From positions 1 to 7,374 of the forward strand of contig WRIM01000025.1 in assembly GCA_009782725.1 (NCBI GenBank): DNA of 7,374 bases, written 5' to 3'. Positions 5,173 to 7,374 of the stretch are shown here, piece after piece; position 1 is the stretch's first letter; every line of letters starts with the position of its first letter. The notes beneath the pieces are model-generated. The model saw only the letters and a list, made by a program, of their open reading frames with translations, had not been told where the DNA came from and did no database searches. This DNA comes from Alphaproteobacteria bacterium. Lineage in GTDB: Bacteria > Pseudomonadota > Alphaproteobacteria > Rs-D84. Made by a program: the position numbers and the translations under genes.

Positions 5173-5201
5173 TTGACCAAAGTTCGCGGACTCTTTACAA
5201 T
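5173..5201 (+). promoter_or_regulatory. sigma70-type promoter of the large exported-protein gene
   Basis: TTGACC (5173-5178) and TACAAT (5196-5201) are spaced by 17 bases, one mismatch each from consensus, the same -10 and spacing as the promoter at 4264. The expected transcription start, about 7 bases after the -10, falls at A5208 or A5209, on the ATG of the gene itself. No ribosome-binding site lies ahead of that ATG, in keeping with a leaderless message. Confidence 0.65.
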
Positions 5202-5208
5202 TACATCA

Positions 5209-7374
5209 ATGCGAAGGAATTCAAAGCTTAAATTTATGGCTGCTTTGTGCGGAATCGTGCTGTATTCCGCGGCTTTTGCCGACCCGCAATTTATTCAGAC
5301 ATACGATAACGAAATTCCAATTGCGATTGATTCAGAAATTATTTCAGAAACAGACCAAGTACCTTTAAACCAACCGGCGACGCCGGCGATACATCGCGCC
5401 GCAACCACGCCGGCGGTAACACGCGCCGCGGTGGCGCCTGTGGCCGCATCGCGGGCGCCTGCGGCAAGTCGCGCGCCCGTATCACGCGGCACCGGGGACA
5501 CTGGCGCGCGTTCGGTTGCAACACGCGCCCCCGCCCAAGGTACCGCCGCGCCGCGCGGGGCAATGGCACAAACAAATGTCGCGCGCACCGCTGTTGCGCC
5601 CGCATCGCCAAGCCGCGCCGCGGCATCCGCGACGATTGCGCGCACCGCTGTGACCGGCGCTACTACTACGCGTTCCGCCGCGGGCAATGCGACGGTTGCG
5701 CGCGCATCCACATCCCCGCTGTACAGCCCGGTTCGGATTTCTCCCCAAGTAACGCCGCAATTCGCCACTTTGGAAACGCGCGGCGCCGCGGTTCGTTCCG
5801 CAAGTCTTAACAATGAAAATATCGGCGGCGCGATGCCGACCATGGAAGAGTTGGCGCAGTTGAATGATTTCTGCCGCGCGCAGTTCTTCGCATGCATGGA
5901 CGGATTCTGCGACGTGCTTAGCGATGAACAGGGTCGCTGTTCATGCAGCGCGGGCGTGGCGAACTATGCGAAATCTGAAAAAGCATTAAAAGACGCGACC
6001 GAACAATTGCAGGATATCGCAATTAAAATCCAATACATCGGATTGACGCGCGACGAAGTGCGCGCGTTGTTCACAGAAACCGAAGCGGAAGAGACAATGC
6101 GCGGCATGACGGATACAAGCGCGTTGAAAGCCGACCTTGCCAAAATCGAAAAAATGATTTTCGATGTAAAGCCCGCGCAAAGCGAAGAGGGAAGAAACAT
6201 CGGATACGATTTGCTTGAACTTGCGAATTTTGATTTCGATACCGATTTCGATCCCGCCGCGATATTTAATTTTGGAAAAACAGATCAAAGCATATCGAAC
6301 CAACGCGGCGAGCAATTGTTCAAAACGGCAAGCACAAGATGCAACGCGGCAGTATTGAATAACTGCAAAGCCCAAGGCGTGGATATCAAAATAATCTCGG
6401 ACGCGTACGACTTGGCAATTGGTCGCCAATGCATAGAATTCGAACGCACGTTGGAAGATTCGAACACCACAATGCGGCGAACCATACGCAACGCGAACGT
6501 GGTGCTTCAAAGGGCGCGTTTGCTGGTCATGCAAAACAAGAACGCGTACGACATGCGCGGATGCATAAGCGCGCTTGACGCGTGCATGCAGAACGAATTC
6601 GTATGCGGAATGGATTATGACAATTGCCTTGACCCGACGGGCCGATACATTGTGAACGGATCTGTTATTCCGGGGGCTCAACCTGGCCCTCCGGGCGGCG
6701 CGACTTTGACCGGGCTTTACGCTTCGTGGGCATATTTGGGCAAAGCGGGAACGTACGCCGCCGGATGCACGTTGCCCGGCGTTACGGACAAATGCAATCC
6801 TTGGGGGGTCAGTGTGGCCGCGACGAATAACACGAACGGCAACATCGCGGACTTTATCTCGGCGAATTTGAAATCTTCATTTCCGCTAAGCGACGCGGAC
6901 ATGAAGTCTATGGCGGTCGCCAAAGACATGGCCGGATTTTTGAATTACAAAATCGGATTCCATAACGACAGAACGAATAAAAGCACCGGGTTCTGCATCT
7001 CTGTATTAAACCGCTGCCAAGACATAACATACAAAGACGGCAAATATGTGAACGCGAATACGGTTGTCAAAGAATTCTTGGCAAGAACATTGGTTAATAT
7101 CAAAGCGCGTCAGGATGAAATACTTGCAGAGCATGCCGCGAATTGCATATCCGAAGTTCACGGATGCTTGATGCAGCAAAATAATACGATTGGAACGGTC
7201 GGCGCGACCGCGATTGCGATCGACGTGGCGATAAGCGCGTGCAACGCGTATATAATAACATGCAAAAGCGTGAACGGCAACGACAGCATTGTTATAGATG
7301 CGGAATACTTGCGGATTGTCGGCGCGGCGATGTGCCCGAACGCGTTCCCCGCATGCGGAACATTGAACCCGTCA
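5209..7374 (+). CDS. large exported Ala/Arg-repeat and cysteine-rich protein (3' end beyond window)
   Basis: One frame is open without a stop from ATG 5209 to the last base: 722 codons, incomplete. Residues 1-24 form a Sec signal peptide (basic MRRNSKLK, hydrophobic core, cut after AFA before Asp25). ATG 5236 would lose the basic part, so 5209 is preferred although it lacks a Shine-Dalgarno site. Residues 25-60 are polar. Residues 63-176 are a low-complexity Ala/Thr/Pro/Ser region with 14 Arg, no Lys and one acidic residue, the Arg mostly about ten residues apart. From residue 222 on there are 22 cysteines, many as C-x6-C pairs: 222/229, 452/459/466/473, 596/603, 646/653, 678/685 and 709/716, plus looser pairs 378/386 and 520/529. 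Residues 247-345 are helical and charged. A glycine/proline stretch (488-498) splits the cysteine-rich part. No catalytic motif is recognised. It probably is a disulfide-stabilised surface or periplasmic structural protein; the function is unknown. Confidence 0.85.
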   Translation, partial: MRRNSKLKFMAALCGIVLYSAAFADPQFIQTYDNEIPIAIDSEIISETDQVPLNQPATPAIHRAATTPAVTRAAVAPVAASRAPAASRAPVSRGTGDTGARSVATRAPAQGTAAPRGAMAQTNVARTAVAPASPSRAAASATIARTAVTGATTTRSAAGNATVARASTSPLYSPVRISPQVTPQFATLETRGAAVRSASLNNENIGGAMPTMEELAQLNDFCRAQFFACMDGFCDVLSDEQGRCSCSAGVANYAKSEKALKDATEQLQDIAIKIQYIGLTRDEVRALFTETEAEETMRGMTDTSALKADLAKIEKMIFDVKPAQSEEGRNIGYDLLELANFDFDTDFDPAAIFNFGKTDQSISNQRGEQLFKTASTRCNAAVLNNCKAQGVDIKIISDAYDLAIGRQCIEFERTLEDSNTTMRRTIRNANVVLQRARLLVMQNKNAYDMRGCISALDACMQNEFVCGMDYDNCLDPTGRYIVNGSVIPGAQPGPPGGATLTGLYASWAYLGKAGTYAAGCTLPGVTDKCNPWGVSVAATNNTNGNIADFISANLKSSFPLSDADMKSMAVAKDMAGFLNYKIGFHNDRTNKSTGFCISVLNRCQDITYKDGKYVNANTVVKEFLARTLVNIKARQDEILAEHAANCISEVHGCLMQQNNTIGTVGATAIAIDVAISACNAYIITCKSVNGNDSIVIDAEYLRIVGAAMCPNAFPACGTLNPS
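5395..5736 (+). repeat. degenerate 30-base repeats encoding Arg-ended decapeptides
   Basis: Within the large gene, residues 63-176 split into units that end in Arg: positions 63, 72, 82, 88, 93, 101, 106, 116, 126, 136, 145, 155, 165 and 176. From 106 to 176 the spacing is 10, 10, 10, 9, 10, 10, 11. Units look like TAVAPASPSR, TAVTGATTTR and SAAGNATVAR: a small residue first, usually Ala second, Ala/Thr/Ser and Arg last. At DNA level the copies have diverged, but the 14-base string GCGCGCACCGCTGT recurs exactly at 5581-5594 and 5638-5651. This points to old tandem duplication of a unit of about 30 bases, conserved more at protein than at DNA level. Confidence 0.65.

Noticed and set aside
5395..5736. 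CRISPR-like or intergenic tandem repeat
   Set aside because: Units are degenerate, in frame and have no constant repeat with unique spacers. They are protein-coding repeats.
5295..5897. Minus-strand frame of 200 codons, Ala/Arg/Val rich, and two nested ones
   Set aside because: They lie opposite the GC-rich repeat part of the large gene, where stop codons are rare on both strands. The plus-strand frame has a promoter, signal peptide and continuous extension to the window end.
5986..6681. Minus-strand frame of 231 codons
   Set aside because: It is antisense to the cysteine-rich part of the large gene, with an amino-acid composition (many His, Arg, Val, Cys) typical of a shadow frame and no ribosome-binding site.

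Overview
This 7.4 kb window looks like an ordinary chromosomal stretch from an uncultured, probably anaerobic or microaerophilic Gram-negative bacterium. An alphaproteobacterium of the host-associated kind is my best guess. The basis is indirect: YccA-type Bax inhibitor, Lgt, YeaO-type DUF488 and YbhB-type PEBP proteins, a clostridial-type 2[4Fe-4S] ferredoxin, compact mostly bacterial-type gene packing, and codon use rich in GCG and CGC beside AT-rich intergenic DNA. No rRNA, tRNA, CRISPR, transposase or phage gene was seen, and no gene-free stretch exceeds 300 bases.

Left part (1-1474): a small secreted cysteine-containing protein (102-527, +) converges on a two-gene minus-strand unit in which a seven-helix Bax inhibitor-1 family protein is followed, 4 bases later, by a small ferredoxin. 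Middle (1475-3288, +): a compact transcription unit starts from an AT-rich divergent promoter region. It holds a charged helical protein of unknown function, lgt (prolipoprotein diacylglyceryl transferase, joined by a TAATG overlap) and a hexapeptide-repeat acetyltransferase that starts inside the end of lgt. A secreted PEBP-family protein (3262-3786, -) overlaps the acetyltransferase tail to tail by 27 bases. Divergent from it is a DUF488 protein (3887-4255, +).

Right part (4264-7374, +): a near-consensus promoter drives a stand-alone IMP cyclohydrolase, that is, the N-terminal half of PurH without the AICAR transformylase half. It ends at a clear intrinsic terminator. This gene carries a run of 12 C at codons 5-8; a change of one base in either direction leads at once to a stop codon. 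After the terminator a second promoter of the same architecture lies so close to an ATG at 5209 that the mRNA would be leaderless or nearly so. From there a single frame stays open to the window edge (at least 722 codons). It encodes a large exported protein with a signal peptide, an arginine-punctuated decapeptide-repeat region, and a long cysteine-rich part built on a recurring C-x6-C motif.

The genes share an envelope theme (four predicted secreted or membrane-modifying products plus Lgt and BI-1), but nothing in the sequence ties them into one pathway. The most unusual items are the large repeat/cysteine protein and the poly-C tract in the truncated purH.
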